Assembly: GCF_014358075.1 (NCBI RefSeq)
Contig: NZ_JACONT010000015.1
Location: forward strand, 1 to 64,000
Direction of reading: 5' to 3'
DNA length: 64,000 bases
DNA from: Sphingomonas albertensis
Lineage (GTDB): Bacteria; Pseudomonadota; Alphaproteobacteria; Sphingomonadales; Sphingomonadaceae
A program made the translations under genes and the position numbers. Every line of letters begins with the position of its first letter. The stretch's first letter is position 1. Shown here piece after piece: positions 7,195 through 17,669 of this stretch. Under the pieces are notes generated by a model that was not told where the DNA came from, did not search any database, and saw only the letters and a program-made list of their open reading frames with translations.

Positions 7195-8175
7195 ATGGCC
7201 AAGACACTGACCGCTCGCATCAAGGACGACATCGTCCTGTATGGCGCCCTCGCCGCCAATCTCGGGATCGGCGTTGCGAAATTCGTCGCGGCCGGGATGA
7301 CCGGGTCGTCGTCGATGCTGACCGAGGGCTTCCACTCGGTGGTCGACAGCGGCAACCAGGTGCTCCTGCTCTACGGCCAGCGCAAGGCCAAGCGCCCCGC
7401 CGACGAGGCGCACCCGTTCGGTTACGGTCGCGAACTGTATTTCTGGGCGTTCGTGGTCGCGATCCTGATCTTCGCGATCGGCGCGGGCGTGTCGATCTTC
7501 GAGGGCTGGCGGCACATCCAGGACCCCGAGCCGCTGACGAGCCCGACGATCAACTATGTCGTGCTGGCGATCTCGTTCGCGCTGGAGGGCAGCAGCTGGA
7601 CGATCGCGGTGCGGGAATTCTCGAAGACCAAGGGCGACATGGGCTGGTGGTCGGCGATCCACCGGTCGAAGGACCCCGCCGGCTTCATCGTCCTGTTTGA
7701 GGATTCCGCGGCGCTGGCGGGTCTGGTGATCGCCGGGGTCGGCATCTGGGCAAGTCACGCGTTCGACGATCCGCGCATCGACGGGGCCGCGTCGATCGCG
7801 ATCGGGCTGATCCTGGCGCTGGTCGCGGTGCTGCTCGCGCGCGAGTCGAAGGGCCTGCTGATCGGCGAGCGCGCCGACCCGGCGGTGATCGCCACGATCC
7901 ACAAGATCGTTGCGGCGCATCCTGCGATCGTCTCGGTCAACCATGTCCGCACGGTCCATGCCGCGCCCGACAGCATCTTCGCCGCGATCAGCGCGGACTT
8001 CGACGATGCGGTGACGATGGGCGACGGCGAGACGATGATCGAGGCGATGGAGACCGAACTGCGCGCCGCCGTACCGACGCTGTCGTCGATCTATATCCGG
8101 CCCGAGAAGCGCGAGAACGCGACGCTTGCCCCGGCGCCAGCCTCCGGCGGCGGCGAAACTACCACGCAGCGCTGA
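7195..8175 (+). CDS. Cation diffusion facilitator family transporter
   Basis: 326 residues. An inner-membrane divalent-metal/proton antiporter of the CDF family with about six membrane spans. The first metal-site region reads LTEGFHSVVDSGNQ (HSxxD) and the conserved HPFGYGRELYFW follows, which resembles the SLC30A9-like bacterial branch; a second HxxxD-like site is less clear (SKDPAGFIVLFEDSAAL). The C-terminal cytoplasmic domain (residues about 215-300) has the ferredoxin-like CDF tail with HVRTVHAAPD. Metal specificity (Zn, Mn or Fe) cannot be decided. The start follows a repeat B copy; no metalloregulator is adjacent. Confidence 0.92.
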   Translation: MAKTLTARIKDDIVLYGALAANLGIGVAKFVAAGMTGSSSMLTEGFHSVVDSGNQVLLLYGQRKAKRPADEAHPFGYGRELYFWAFVVAILIFAIGAGVSIFEGWRHIQDPEPLTSPTINYVVLAISFALEGSSWTIAVREFSKTKGDMGWWSAIHRSKDPAGFIVLFEDSAALAGLVIAGVGIWASHAFDDPRIDGAASIAIGLILALVAVLLARESKGLLIGERADPAVIATIHKIVAAHPAIVSVNHVRTVHAAPDSIFAAISADFDDAVTMGDGETMIEAMETELRAAVPTLSSIYIRPEKRENATLAPAPASGGGETTTQR

Positions 8176-8231
8176 TCTAAATCGGACGCATGCCTCTGGT
8201 AAGGCTGGAGATTCGGCGATAGCCTCGGCCG

Positions 8232-8882
8232 ATGAAGCCGCTGCTACGCCTGATCGCCCTGTTCTGCCTTTGCGTCGGATACGCGCTGCCGGCGCAGGCT
8301 GCGGTCACGATCACGTTCTGGAGCCATGAACTCGGCAACAGTTTCCCGCACGCGTTCTTCACCTTGCGCGGGGTGCCCGATGCAGGCGGCGCGCCGGTCG
8401 ACACGAATGCAGGCTTCACGGCGAAATCGGTATCGCCCGCGCTGTTGATGGGACCGGTCGCGGGCAAGCTCGACATCGCCAGGCCGAGCTATGTCGCAAG
8501 CAGCGACGCGCAATTCTCGGTGGTGATGACCGACGCGCAATATGTCGCCGTGTTGCGGCTGGTCGACGCATGGAGCGAGGGAAAGCCCGACAGCGTGTAC
8601 CGCCTGGGCGACCATAATTGCGTTCACTTCGTCAAGGAAGCCGCGCGCCTGGTGGGGCTGTCCGCGCTCGATCAGCCCGGGTTGATGAAGAAACCGCGCT
8701 CGTATCTGAAGGCGGTGCTGGCCGGTAACGCCGGTCGCGTCACGCCGATCGAGATGCACGGCAGGCAGTATCTCGCGAGCCTCGACCCGATCGAGTCGCC
8801 CGGCGTAGCCCTCGCGACGGAAGCGGCCGCATCCGGCATGGTGACGACGACCGTTCCGGGACCCCTGCCCGCCGCCCGCTAG
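8232..8882 (+). CDS. Exported protein with possible permuted papain-like (NlpC/LRAT-type) active site
   Basis: 216 residues. Residues 1-23 are a Sec signal peptide ending at AQA-A. The mature part has a histidine-containing strand motif WSHELGNSFPHAFF (His32, His40) followed about 90 residues later by DHNCVHFVKEAAR (Cys130). A His early and an N-C-x-H/x-F helix late is the order seen in circularly permuted papain-like folds, so it may be a periplasmic cysteine hydrolase; this is inference. I know no named family with certainty. Its TAG stop overlaps the convergent DUF4893 gene by four bases. Confidence 0.72.
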   Translation: MKPLLRLIALFCLCVGYALPAQAAVTITFWSHELGNSFPHAFFTLRGVPDAGGAPVDTNAGFTAKSVSPALLMGPVAGKLDIARPSYVASSDAQFSVVMTDAQYVAVLRLVDAWSEGKPDSVYRLGDHNCVHFVKEAARLVGLSALDQPGLMKKPRSYLKAVLAGNAGRVTPIEMHGRQYLASLDPIESPGVALATEAAASGMVTTTVPGPLPAAR

Positions 8883-9508
8883 GCCGCGGGGACCAGCTCG
8901 ACCACGTCGAGGAGCGATTCGAACCGCGGATAGGGCAGCACCACGCGCCAGCGCTGCGGGGCGATCCGCTCGATCAGCCCGGCCATGTCGCGGTTGGCGT
9001 CGCGACCATAGCGCATCGGCCGCGTCTCGTCGCCGAGCTCCATCGTGCCCAGGAAGATCGCCCGCGCATTGGTGTCGGCGAAGACCGAGCCGACCGGGCG
9101 CTGCGATCCGTCGAGCTTGACGAGGCTGACCACGCGCTCGCCATCGTCCTCGCTCGTGCCGATCCGGCAGGCGAACCAGCCCGAGGCCGTGAACGTCGGG
9201 CCGATGCCCGCGCGGGCGCCGAGCTTGTACGTGCGACACCGATACGGGGCCGCGGGTGGCAACGGGTCGACCAGCGAACGGTCGGGGTCGAACAGCACCG
9301 GATCGCGCGCGACCTCCTTCGGATCGACCTGCGCGAGCGCGGCGACCCAAGCGCCACGCCAGCCGCGCAGTCGCGCGCGATCCGCTGGGGTGGCTACCCG
9401 CCGCCAATCCAGGTTGGACCGCGCGGCGCCGGCGCTCCCGACACCGACCACGGTCGATCCACAGGCCACGACCATCATGCACGCGGCAGTTCCGAACCAG
9501 GTTCGCAT
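8879..9508 (-). CDS. DUF4893-like exported protein
   Basis: 209 residues. The N-terminus MRTWFGTAACMMVVACGST has features of a Sec or lipoprotein signal (a Cys follows VVA). The body (LDWRRVATPADRARLRGWRGAW near the start, then YRCRTYKLGARAG and ..GWFACRIG) matches what I recall of the DUF4893 family, which is found mainly in sphingomonads and relatives and has no assigned function. The two Cys of YRC and FAC may form a disulfide. The gene is convergent with the preceding exported protein. Confidence 0.75.
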   Translation of the reverse strand: MRTWFGTAACMMVVACGSTVVGVGSAGAARSNLDWRRVATPADRARLRGWRGAWVAALAQVDPKEVARDPVLFDPDRSLVDPLPPAAPYRCRTYKLGARAGIGPTFTASGWFACRIGTSEDDGERVVSLVKLDGSQRPVGSVFADTNARAIFLGTMELGDETRPMRYGRDANRDMAGLIERIAPQRWRVVLPYPRFESLLDVVELVPAA

Positions 9509-9594
9509 CGTCTCGTGTCCCGTTGGCCTGCGCCAAGGTAAGCGCGTATCGCCTTGAACAGCAATGGTTTTCCGGGCGGCGGCGCGCCGATCGG

Positions 9595-10380
9595 TCACGC
9601 CGCCGTCCAGCCGCCATCCATCGACAGGTTCGCGCCGGTAATCGCCTTGGCCTCGTCGCGACACAGGAACAGCGCGAACGCCGCAACCTGCTCCGGCGTC
9701 ACGAATTCCTTGGTCGGTTGCGCGGCGAGCAGCACGTCGTTCATCACCTGATCGCGTGTCATCCCCCGCGCCGCCATCGTGTCGGGGATCTGGTTCTCGA
9801 CCAGCGGGGTCCAGACATAGCCGGGCGAGATGCAGTTGACGGTGATGCCATCGGTCGCGGTCTCCAGCGCAATGGTCTTGGTGAGCCCGGCGATCGCATG
9901 CTTGGCCATGACATAGGCGGACTTGTTGGGACTCGCGACGAGCGAGTGCGCCGACGCAGTCGAGATGATCCGGCCCCAGCCCTTCGCGCGCATGTGCGGC
10001 ACCGCGGCGCGCATCATGTGCCACGCCGAGGACAGGTTGATCGCGATGATCGCGTCGAACTTGTCGATCGGAAAGTCGGCGATCCCCGCGACGTGCTGGA
10101 TGCCCGCGTTGTTGACGACGATGTCGACGCTGCCGGTCTCGGCGGCGGCCCGTGCGACCATCGCGGCAATCTCGTCGGGCTTCGTCATGTCGGCGGGATC
10201 GTAGAGCGCGGCGGCTCCGCTGGCCTGCGCGAGGGCGGCGCGTTCCCGCTCGATCGCGTCCGCGTCGCCGAAGCCATTGAGCACCACCGCGGCGCCCTCC
10301 GCCGCGAACGCCTTGGCGTAGGCCAAGCCGATCCCCGAGGTGGATCCGGTGATGACCGCGGTCTTGCCCTTCAGGAACAT
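9595..10380 (-). CDS. 3-hydroxybutyrate dehydrogenase (SDR family)
   Basis: 261 residues. Short-chain dehydrogenase that interconverts D-3-hydroxybutyrate and acetoacetate with NAD. The Rossmann motif is TGSTSGIG, NNAGIQH follows, and the active site Ser-Tyr-Lys is in ASAHSLVASPNKSAYVMAK. The sequence NNAGIQHV and the C-terminal LSMDGGWTAA are typical of bacterial BdhA. The ATG at 10380 is preceded by GGGGGAG at a good distance; the longer frame to 10485 is discounted. No phasin or PHA genes lie adjacent. Confidence 0.9.
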   Translation of the reverse strand: MFLKGKTAVITGSTSGIGLAYAKAFAAEGAAVVLNGFGDADAIERERAALAQASGAAALYDPADMTKPDEIAAMVARAAAETGSVDIVVNNAGIQHVAGIADFPIDKFDAIIAINLSSAWHMMRAAVPHMRAKGWGRIISTASAHSLVASPNKSAYVMAKHAIAGLTKTIALETATDGITVNCISPGYVWTPLVENQIPDTMAARGMTRDQVMNDVLLAAQPTKEFVTPEQVAAFALFLCRDEAKAITGANLSMDGGWTAA

Positions 10381-10483
10381 ACGCACTCCCCCTATCGCTT
10401 TACGCAGCGGATTCGACCGCCGTGCAACTCTAGCGCCACCTTGCGCATTTCGTTCCCGAGAAGAAACGAAAAGGGGCATATTC

Positions 10484-11398
10484 ATGCGGCTCGACGATTA
10501 CGATCCGAACATCAACGTCGAGGACCAGCGCGGGTCGGGCGGCGGCGGCGGTTTCGGCGGGGGTGGTGGCGGCCTGCTGATGGGGCTGCTGCCGATGATC
10601 GGCAGCCGCTTTGGGTGCGGCGGGATTGTCGTGGTGCTGATCCTGATGGCGGTGTTCGGCGGCATGGGTGGCCTTGGCGGGCTGCTCGGTGGGGGGCAAT
10701 CGTCCGCGCCGACCGCGCAGACCGGATCGCCGCGTGCCGGCACCGACACGACGTCGAGCTGCAATTTGACGCCCGAGAGCAAGGCTGCGTGCAACGCGTT
10801 CAGCTCGGCCGACAATACTTGGGAAGCGATCTTCGCGAAAAATGGCCAGCGCTTCGAGGCGCCCAAACTGGTGTTCTTCGACGGCAATGGCCGTTCGGGC
10901 TGCGGTGCCGCGCAGTCGGCGATGGGGCCGTTCTATTGCCCGACCGATCAGGGCATCTATCTCGACACGAGTTTCTTCAACGAGCTGTCGACCCGGTTCA
11001 AGGCTGAGGGCGACTTCGCGCAGGATTACGTGATCGCGCATGAGTTCGGTCATCACATCCAGAAGCTGCTCGGCACCAACGCGCAGGTTCAGCAGGCGCA
11101 GCGCCAGGCGAGCGAGACCGAGGGCAATGCGCTGTCGGTACGGCTGGAATTGCAGGCGGATTGCTATGCGGGCGTGTGGGCGGCAGCGAACCGGTCGCGG
11201 CTCGAGGCTGGTGATATCCAGGAGGGCATGACGGCGGCGCAGGCGATCGGCGACGACACGTTGCAGAAGGAATCGCAGGGGCGCGTGGTGCCCGACAGCT
11301 TCACGCATGGGACGTCGGCGCAGCGCCAGGCTTGGTTGAAGCGCGGGCTGGACAGTGGCGATCCCGCCCAGTGCGACACGTTCTCGGGCGCGATCTGA
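10484..11398 (+). CDS. Neutral zinc metallopeptidase, YpfJ family
   Basis: 304 residues. Residues 17-80 are glycine-rich around one membrane span (CGGIVVVLILMAVFGG), so the enzyme is anchored in the inner membrane with its catalytic part probably periplasmic. The zinc-binding motif HEFGHH is at residues 186-191, and ELQADCYAGVWA supplies the usual third-ligand region. The family (YpfJ/KPN_02809-type) is widespread and poorly characterised. AGGGG lies ahead of the ATG at 10484; upstream in-frame codons read through the divergent promoter of the hydroxybutyrate dehydrogenase. Confidence 0.93.
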   Translation: MRLDDYDPNINVEDQRGSGGGGGFGGGGGGLLMGLLPMIGSRFGCGGIVVVLILMAVFGGMGGLGGLLGGGQSSAPTAQTGSPRAGTDTTSSCNLTPESKAACNAFSSADNTWEAIFAKNGQRFEAPKLVFFDGNGRSGCGAAQSAMGPFYCPTDQGIYLDTSFFNELSTRFKAEGDFAQDYVIAHEFGHHIQKLLGTNAQVQQAQRQASETEGNALSVRLELQADCYAGVWAAANRSRLEAGDIQEGMTAAQAIGDDTLQKESQGRVVPDSFTHGTSAQRQAWLKRGLDSGDPAQCDTFSGAI

Positions 11399-11410
11399 GC
11401 TGAGAGCCTG

Positions 11411-11533
11411 ATCCTCCCCCGCCAGGGGGAGGTGTCACCGAAGGTGACGGAGGGGGGGACACGGGACAGCCGTTGTTCTTGCCTCCCCCTCCGTCTGGCA
11501 AGTGCCAGCCACCTCCCCCTGGCGGGGGAGGAT
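11411..11533. repeat. Dispersed palindromic repeat, family A (copy 2)
   Basis: 123 bp from ATCCTCCCCC to GGGGGAGGAT, same architecture as the copy at 5035-5158, lying between the convergent metallopeptidase and DUF427 genes. It contains the internal inverted blocks caccgaaggtgacgg / ccgtctggcaagtgcc seen in either orientation in other copies. Confidence 0.88.
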
Positions 11534-11543
11534 TGAACAGTCC

Positions 11544-11825
11544 TTACCCGACCGTCACGCCCTTCCAGAACGCATACCGGTCCTTGATTTCGGCCGCCGC
11601 CGACTTCGGGTCCGGATAATACCAGACCGCATCGACGTTGCGCTTCCCGTCGACGACGAGCGTCTTGTAGCTAGCCACGCCCTTCCACGGGCAGTTCGAG
11701 TGCGTAGCGCTCTCCTCCAGCAACGTCGGGTCGATGCTGTCCGCGGGGAAATAGTGATTGCCCTCGACGACGACGGTATCGTCCGATCGTGCGATCTCGC
11801 GGCCATTCCATGTAGCGACAGGCAT
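11544..11825 (-). CDS. DUF427 domain protein
   Basis: 93 residues. Conserved DUF427 features are visible: the VATWNGREIARSDDTVVVEGNHYFP opening, then SNCPWKGVASY and VWYYPDP. The family is a compact beta fold found singly in many bacteria; function unknown. The ATG at 11825 was chosen because GGAGA precedes it; an earlier ATG at 11840 overlaps the upstream gene. It probably shares a transcript with the ArsC/Spx-like gene immediately upstream. Confidence 0.87.
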   Translation of the reverse strand: MPVATWNGREIARSDDTVVVEGNHYFPADSIDPTLLEESATHSNCPWKGVASYKTLVVDGKRNVDAVWYYPDPKSAAAEIKDRYAFWKGVTVG

Positions 11826-11836
11826 GTCAGTCTCCT

Positions 11837-12193
11837 TCAAGCGCGCCCTAACCCTGCCGCTTCATACCGCTCGGGCTTGAACCCGACCAGCAGCGTCTCA
11901 CCGGTATCGAGGACCGGACGCTTGATCATCGAAGGCTGCGCCAGCATCAGCGCGGTGGCCTTCTCCGCATCGAGATCCGTCCGATCCGCCTCAGGCAGTT
12001 TCCGGAACGTGGTGCCGGCGCGGTTGAGGAGCACCTCCCAACCGACCCGCCCGATCCAATCGGTCAGGTGTGCCGTATCGATCCCGGCGGTCTTGTAGTC
12101 GTGGAACGCATACGCAACGGCGTGTTCGTCCAGCCACGCGCGCGCCTTCTTCATCGTGTCGCAATTCTTGATGCCGAACATCGTGATCGTCAA
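11837..12193 (-). CDS. ArsC/Spx-family thioredoxin-fold protein (YffB-like)
   Basis: 118 residues. The FGIKNCDTMKKARAWL opening with one active Cys, the central NRAGTTFRKL and MIKRPVLDTGETLLVGFKPERY near the end match the YffB/Spx-like branch of arsenate reductase proteins, cytosolic thiol proteins of uncertain substrate rather than true ArsC. A TTG at 12193 is proposed as start because GGGAGG lies five bases ahead and the beta strand TITMFGI is then complete; the ATG at 12180 is the alternative. It precedes DUF427 in the same direction. Confidence 0.85.
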   Translation of the reverse strand: MTITMFGIKNCDTMKKARAWLDEHAVAYAFHDYKTAGIDTAHLTDWIGRVGWEVLLNRAGTTFRKLPEADRTDLDAEKATALMLAQPSMIKRPVLDTGETLLVGFKPERYEAAGLGRA

Positions 12194-12251
12194 AATCGCC
12201 TCCCTGTCGCCGCGTGGTGCAAAGCTCGCCACCGGTTCGAACCGACCGGCG

Positions 12252-12623
12252 TCATACCGCGCCGTCCGCCTTCCCACCACCAGCGCGAGACCGTGCAAAC
12301 CGGCCGCCGATCATGGATACGGCGACGGCGGGCACGGTCAGGATGCACAGGATCGTCGCGCCGACCATCAATAGCCCGCCGAAGCCGGTATTGACCCACA
12401 TCACCGGCAACTGCGCAAACGTGACGATAACGCCGGCCAGCCAGCTCCGCCGCTGCAGCACAAAACCTGCCAGCGCCGATAACACTAGCGAACCGGGATA
12501 CCAGATCCGCCAATAGCCATTTGCGTCCCAGGGTTCCTTCGCGCCTGAAAATCGGCTGACCAACTGCCAATACAGCAGGCCGACGAGCAGGAGCGTGAGG
12601 GGCTGGATCCATCGGGTGGTCAT
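12252..12623 (-). CDS. Small integral membrane protein of unknown function
   Basis: 123 residues with about four hydrophobic segments (residues 8-23, 43-58, 62-80 and 84-104) and a basic C-terminal tail (GGRFARSRAGGGKADG). No motif I recognise. It lies upstream of the ArsC/Spx-like gene in the same orientation with a 58-base gap, and divergent from nadE. Probably an inner membrane protein; nothing more can be said. Confidence 0.65.
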   Translation of the reverse strand: MTTRWIQPLTLLLVGLLYWQLVSRFSGAKEPWDANGYWRIWYPGSLVLSALAGFVLQRRSWLAGVIVTFAQLPVMWVNTGFGGLLMVGATILCILTVPAVAVSMIGGRFARSRAGGGKADGAV

Positions 12624-12715
12624 GCGCCTATCCTCTCACAGGACAGCGCACGGTGCCAATGCTCGCCTGGATCAAGCCGGTGGCGTGAGGCCGCGAGGCC
12701 GTTTATCGGTGCGTC

Positions 12716-14914
<2,199 letters not shown>

Positions 14915-14962
14915 TTGCGCTGCCTTGCATAAATCGGCAGCCGGGCGCATTGTGAAAATCCT

Positions 14963-15823
14963 ATGACAGTGGCTCCACCGGATGGATCGCGCGATCGCCG
15001 GATCGAGATCCCATCTAATCTTTGGCTGATTCACCCGGCGGGCCGTGCGCTTTTGCCGTTGGCGCTGGCGCGTGGAATTTCGGCCAATGCGGTGTCGGTG
15101 GCCGGGCTTTGTCTCGGCGGAGCTGCCGCGCTCGCCTATACGCAATGGGGCAATTGGGCGCTGGCGCTGGTCGGTCTGGTGCTGTCGATGGGGTGGCTGA
15201 TCGCCGACGGACTCGACGGCATGGTCGCGCGCGCGACCAAGACCGCGAGCCCGCTCGGGCGGATGCTCGACGGGCTCTGCGATCACGGCGTCTTCGCGCT
15301 GATCTACACGTCGCTGGCGATCACGATCGACACGCCCGAGGGCTGGATCCTCGCCTTCGCCGCCGGTGGCGCGCATGCGGTGCAGTCGAACATGTACGAA
15401 GGCGAGCGCGCGCGCTTCCATCGCCGGATCAAGGGCGTTGCGCTCGAAGCGCCGCCTGTGCCTACTGGGAACGCGCTCGTCCGGTTCTACGACGGTGTCG
15501 CCAGCAGCATCGATCGGATTGCCATGCCGTTCGAACGGACGCTCGGCCAAGCGAGCGATCCGGTGGCCTTCGGCGCCAGTTACGGCACCCGCGCCGTCGC
15601 GCCATTGCGCTTGATGGCCTTGCTTACCGCGAATGTCAGAGTATGGGCGATCTTCGTCGCCTGCTTCGCGGGCAACCCACGCATCTTCTGGTGGTTCGAG
15701 ATCGTCCCTTTGACGCTCGTGGCCATCGTCGGGCTCGTCTGGCACCGTCGTGTCGAACGCGCCTTCGTTCGTAGTACAACGCCGCCGCGACCAAAGACCG
15801 CGTCGCGCATGCATCTTTCGTAA
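14963..15823 (+). CDS. CDP-alcohol phosphotransferase, probably transferring inositol phosphate
   Basis: 286 residues, integral membrane. The full CDP-alcohol signature is present: Asp82-x2-Asp85-Gly86-x2-Ala89-Arg90-x8-Gly99-x3-Asp103-x3-Asp107. About five or six membrane spans surround it. The enzyme class moves a phospho-alcohol between a CDP-activated donor and an acceptor hydroxyl. The next genes encode inositol-3-phosphate synthase (15 bases away) and an inositol-phosphate cytidylyltransferase-like protein, so the donor is probably CDP-inositol, as in di-myo-inositol-phosphate synthesis of thermophiles, rather than CDP-diacylglycerol. The acceptor (inositol phosphate, a lipid or a ceramide) is unknown. 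It could alternatively use CDP-diacylglycerol to make phosphatidylinositol phosphate. Confidence 0.87.
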   Translation: MTVAPPDGSRDRRIEIPSNLWLIHPAGRALLPLALARGISANAVSVAGLCLGGAAALAYTQWGNWALALVGLVLSMGWLIADGLDGMVARATKTASPLGRMLDGLCDHGVFALIYTSLAITIDTPEGWILAFAAGGAHAVQSNMYEGERARFHRRIKGVALEAPPVPTGNALVRFYDGVASSIDRIAMPFERTLGQASDPVAFGASYGTRAVAPLRLMALLTANVRVWAIFVACFAGNPRIFWWFEIVPLTLVAIVGLVWHRRVERAFVRSTTPPRPKTASRMHLS

Positions 15824-15838
15824 GGAACAGGGTCAGTA

Positions 15839-16930
15839 ATGAATAGCATTCGGATCGCCGTGGTCGGCATCGGCAACTGTGCGAGCTCGCTCGTGCAAGG
15901 CCTCGAGCACTACCGCGAGGGGGCAAACGACCAGGTCGGCCTGATGCATTTCGACATGGGTGGCTACAAGCCGAGCGACATCAAGGTCGTCGCGGCTTGG
16001 GACGTCGATCGTCGCAAGGTCGGCAAGGACGTCGCCGAGGCGATCTTCGCCAAGCCCAACTGCACCGCGGTGTTCGCACCCAATGTCGGCAACACCGGCA
16101 CGATCGTAAAGATGGGCAAGAAGCTGGACGGCGTCGCCGACCACATGGCCGACTTCAAGGACGACCGCACGTTCCTCGTTTCGGACGCCGCCGAGCCGAC
16201 CCGTGAAGAGGTCATCGCCGAGCTGAAGGCGTCGGGCGCCGACGTGCTGATGAACTACCTGCCGGTCGGATCGCAGGAAGCGACCGAATTCTACGCCGAA
16301 TGCGCGATCGAAGCAGGCGTGGCGTTCGTCAACAACATCCCCGTCTTCATCGCTTCCAACCCGGTCTGGGCGAAGAAGTTCGAAGACGCGGGCGTCGCGA
16401 TCATCGGTGACGACATCAAGGCGCAGCTCGGCGCGACGATCGTCCACCGCGTGCTGACCGACCTGTTCGCCAAGCGCGGCGTGAAGCTGGATCGCACCTA
16501 CCAGCTCAACACCGGCGGCAACACCGACTTCCTCAACATGTCGAACCATCGCCGTCTCGAGTCGAAGAAGATCTCGAAGACCGAAGCCGTGCAGTCGGTC
16601 GCGGCCGAGCGCATGGACGACGACAACGTCCACATCGGTCCGTCGGACTATGTGCCCTGGCAGAACGACAACAAGGTCTGCTTCCTGCGCATGGAAGGCC
16701 AGCTGTTCGGTGGTGTGCCGATGAACATCGAGCTGCGCCTCTCGGTCGAGGACAGCCCCAACTCGGCGGGTGTCGCGATCGACATGATCCGCTGCGCCAA
16801 GATCGCCAAGGATCGCGGCATCGCCGGCGTGATCGACCCTGCGTCGGCCTATTTCTGCAAGCACCCGCGCACGCAGATGACCGACGATCTCGCGCAGATC
16901 GAAGTCGAGCGGTTCATCAAGGCTGCCTGA
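15839..16930 (+). CDS. ino1: myo-Inositol-1(3)-phosphate synthase
   Basis: 363 residues, the size of the short actinobacterial/archaeal type. It converts glucose 6-phosphate to inositol 3-phosphate with NAD. The Rossmann motif VGIGNCASSL is at the N-terminus; VNNIPVFIASNP, GDDIKAQLGATI and YQLNTGGNTDFLNM are the classic MIPS blocks, with lysines in HRRLESKKISKTEAV. It is the middle gene of a three-gene operon with a CDP-alcohol phosphotransferase upstream and a nucleotidyltransferase one base downstream. The presence of MIPS in a Gram-negative bacterium implies a dedicated inositol product. Confidence 0.96.
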   Translation: MNSIRIAVVGIGNCASSLVQGLEHYREGANDQVGLMHFDMGGYKPSDIKVVAAWDVDRRKVGKDVAEAIFAKPNCTAVFAPNVGNTGTIVKMGKKLDGVADHMADFKDDRTFLVSDAAEPTREEVIAELKASGADVLMNYLPVGSQEATEFYAECAIEAGVAFVNNIPVFIASNPVWAKKFEDAGVAIIGDDIKAQLGATIVHRVLTDLFAKRGVKLDRTYQLNTGGNTDFLNMSNHRRLESKKISKTEAVQSVAAERMDDDNVHIGPSDYVPWQNDNKVCFLRMEGQLFGGVPMNIELRLSVEDSPNSAGVAIDMIRCAKIAKDRGIAGVIDPASAYFCKHPRTQMTDDLAQIEVERFIKAA

Positions 16931-16931
16931 C

Positions 16932-17663
16932 ATGATCGAGACGCCCCGGATCCAAACGGCGATCATCCTCGCCGCCGGGGAAGGCAGCCGCCTTCGCACC
17001 TCCGCCCCGTACAAGCCGCTCTGTGCGGTGGCGGGGCGGCCGTTGATCGCTCACGCGCTCGAAGGGCTGGCTGAAGCCGGCTTCAAGCGCGCGATCGTGA
17101 CGGTCAGCTATGGGCGCGAGGCGATCGAAGCGTATTTAGCGAGCCGGCGCTGGCCCCTTAAGGTCGAGACCGTGCTCGCCGATCACCGCGAGCCCAACGG
17201 CGTCTCGGTCCTCGCGGCGCGCGATGCGCTGGCCGGTGACGAAGCGGTGCTGGCGATGTGCGACCACCTCGTCAGCCCCGAACTCTACGCCCGCATGGCG
17301 AAAGCCGGGGCCGGCGGCGGCTTGCGCCTCGGTATCGACCGACGCCTCGGCCATGACTGGGTCGACCCGGAGGACGTGACCTGCGTCGCGACCGAAGGCG
17401 ACCGGATCGTCGCGATCGGCAAGGGCCTCGAACCGCACGACTGCTACGACACCGGCGTTTTCGCGATCGGACCTGCGCTGTCGGACGCATTAGCCTCGCT
17501 GGCGAGCCCCTCCCTCACCGAAGGCGTCCGCCTGCTGGCCGCGGAAGGTCTCGCACGGGTCGTGGATTGCAGCGACATCGACTGGATCGACGTCGACGAC
17601 GCCCCCGCGCTGGCGAAGGCGGAGGCTTGGATGGCGACCAAAGCCGACGCGGTAGCGGCGTAA
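16932..17663 (+). CDS. Nucleotidyltransferase resembling CTP:inositol-1-phosphate cytidylyltransferase
   Basis: 243 residues, GT-A-like nucleotidyltransferase fold. The nucleotide-binding loop is LAAGEGSRLR (residues 13-22) with Lys28 following. LGIDRRLGHDWVDPEDVT and HDCYDTGVFAI match the pattern I recall for inositol-phosphate cytidylyltransferases (the IPCT domain of archaeal IPCT-DIPPS fusions), while MobA-like or sugar-nucleotide enzymes lack it. The start lies one base after the ino1 stop. Inferred reaction: inositol 3-phosphate + CTP to CDP-inositol, which the upstream CDP-alcohol phosphotransferase would use. In archaea these two activities are often one fused protein; here they are separate and split by ino1. 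A different sugar phosphate substrate remains possible. Confidence 0.8.
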   Translation: MIETPRIQTAIILAAGEGSRLRTSAPYKPLCAVAGRPLIAHALEGLAEAGFKRAIVTVSYGREAIEAYLASRRWPLKVETVLADHREPNGVSVLAARDALAGDEAVLAMCDHLVSPELYARMAKAGAGGGLRLGIDRRLGHDWVDPEDVTCVATEGDRIVAIGKGLEPHDCYDTGVFAIGPALSDALASLASPSLTEGVRLLAAEGLARVVDCSDIDWIDVDDAPALAKAEAWMATKADAVAA

Positions 17664-17669
17664 GCCATT

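Noticed and set aside
6565..7959. Upstream extension of the XRE regulator frame to 925 residues
   Set aside because: The added part reads through repeat B3 and the opposite strand of the cation efflux gene; the HTH begins at 6564.
11837..12193. True arsenate reductase and an arsenic resistance operon together with the ArsR-like gene
   Set aside because: The ArsC-like protein is of the YffB/Spx branch, and the ArsR-type protein has a methyltransferase sensor and met context 9 kb away; no arsenite transporter is present.
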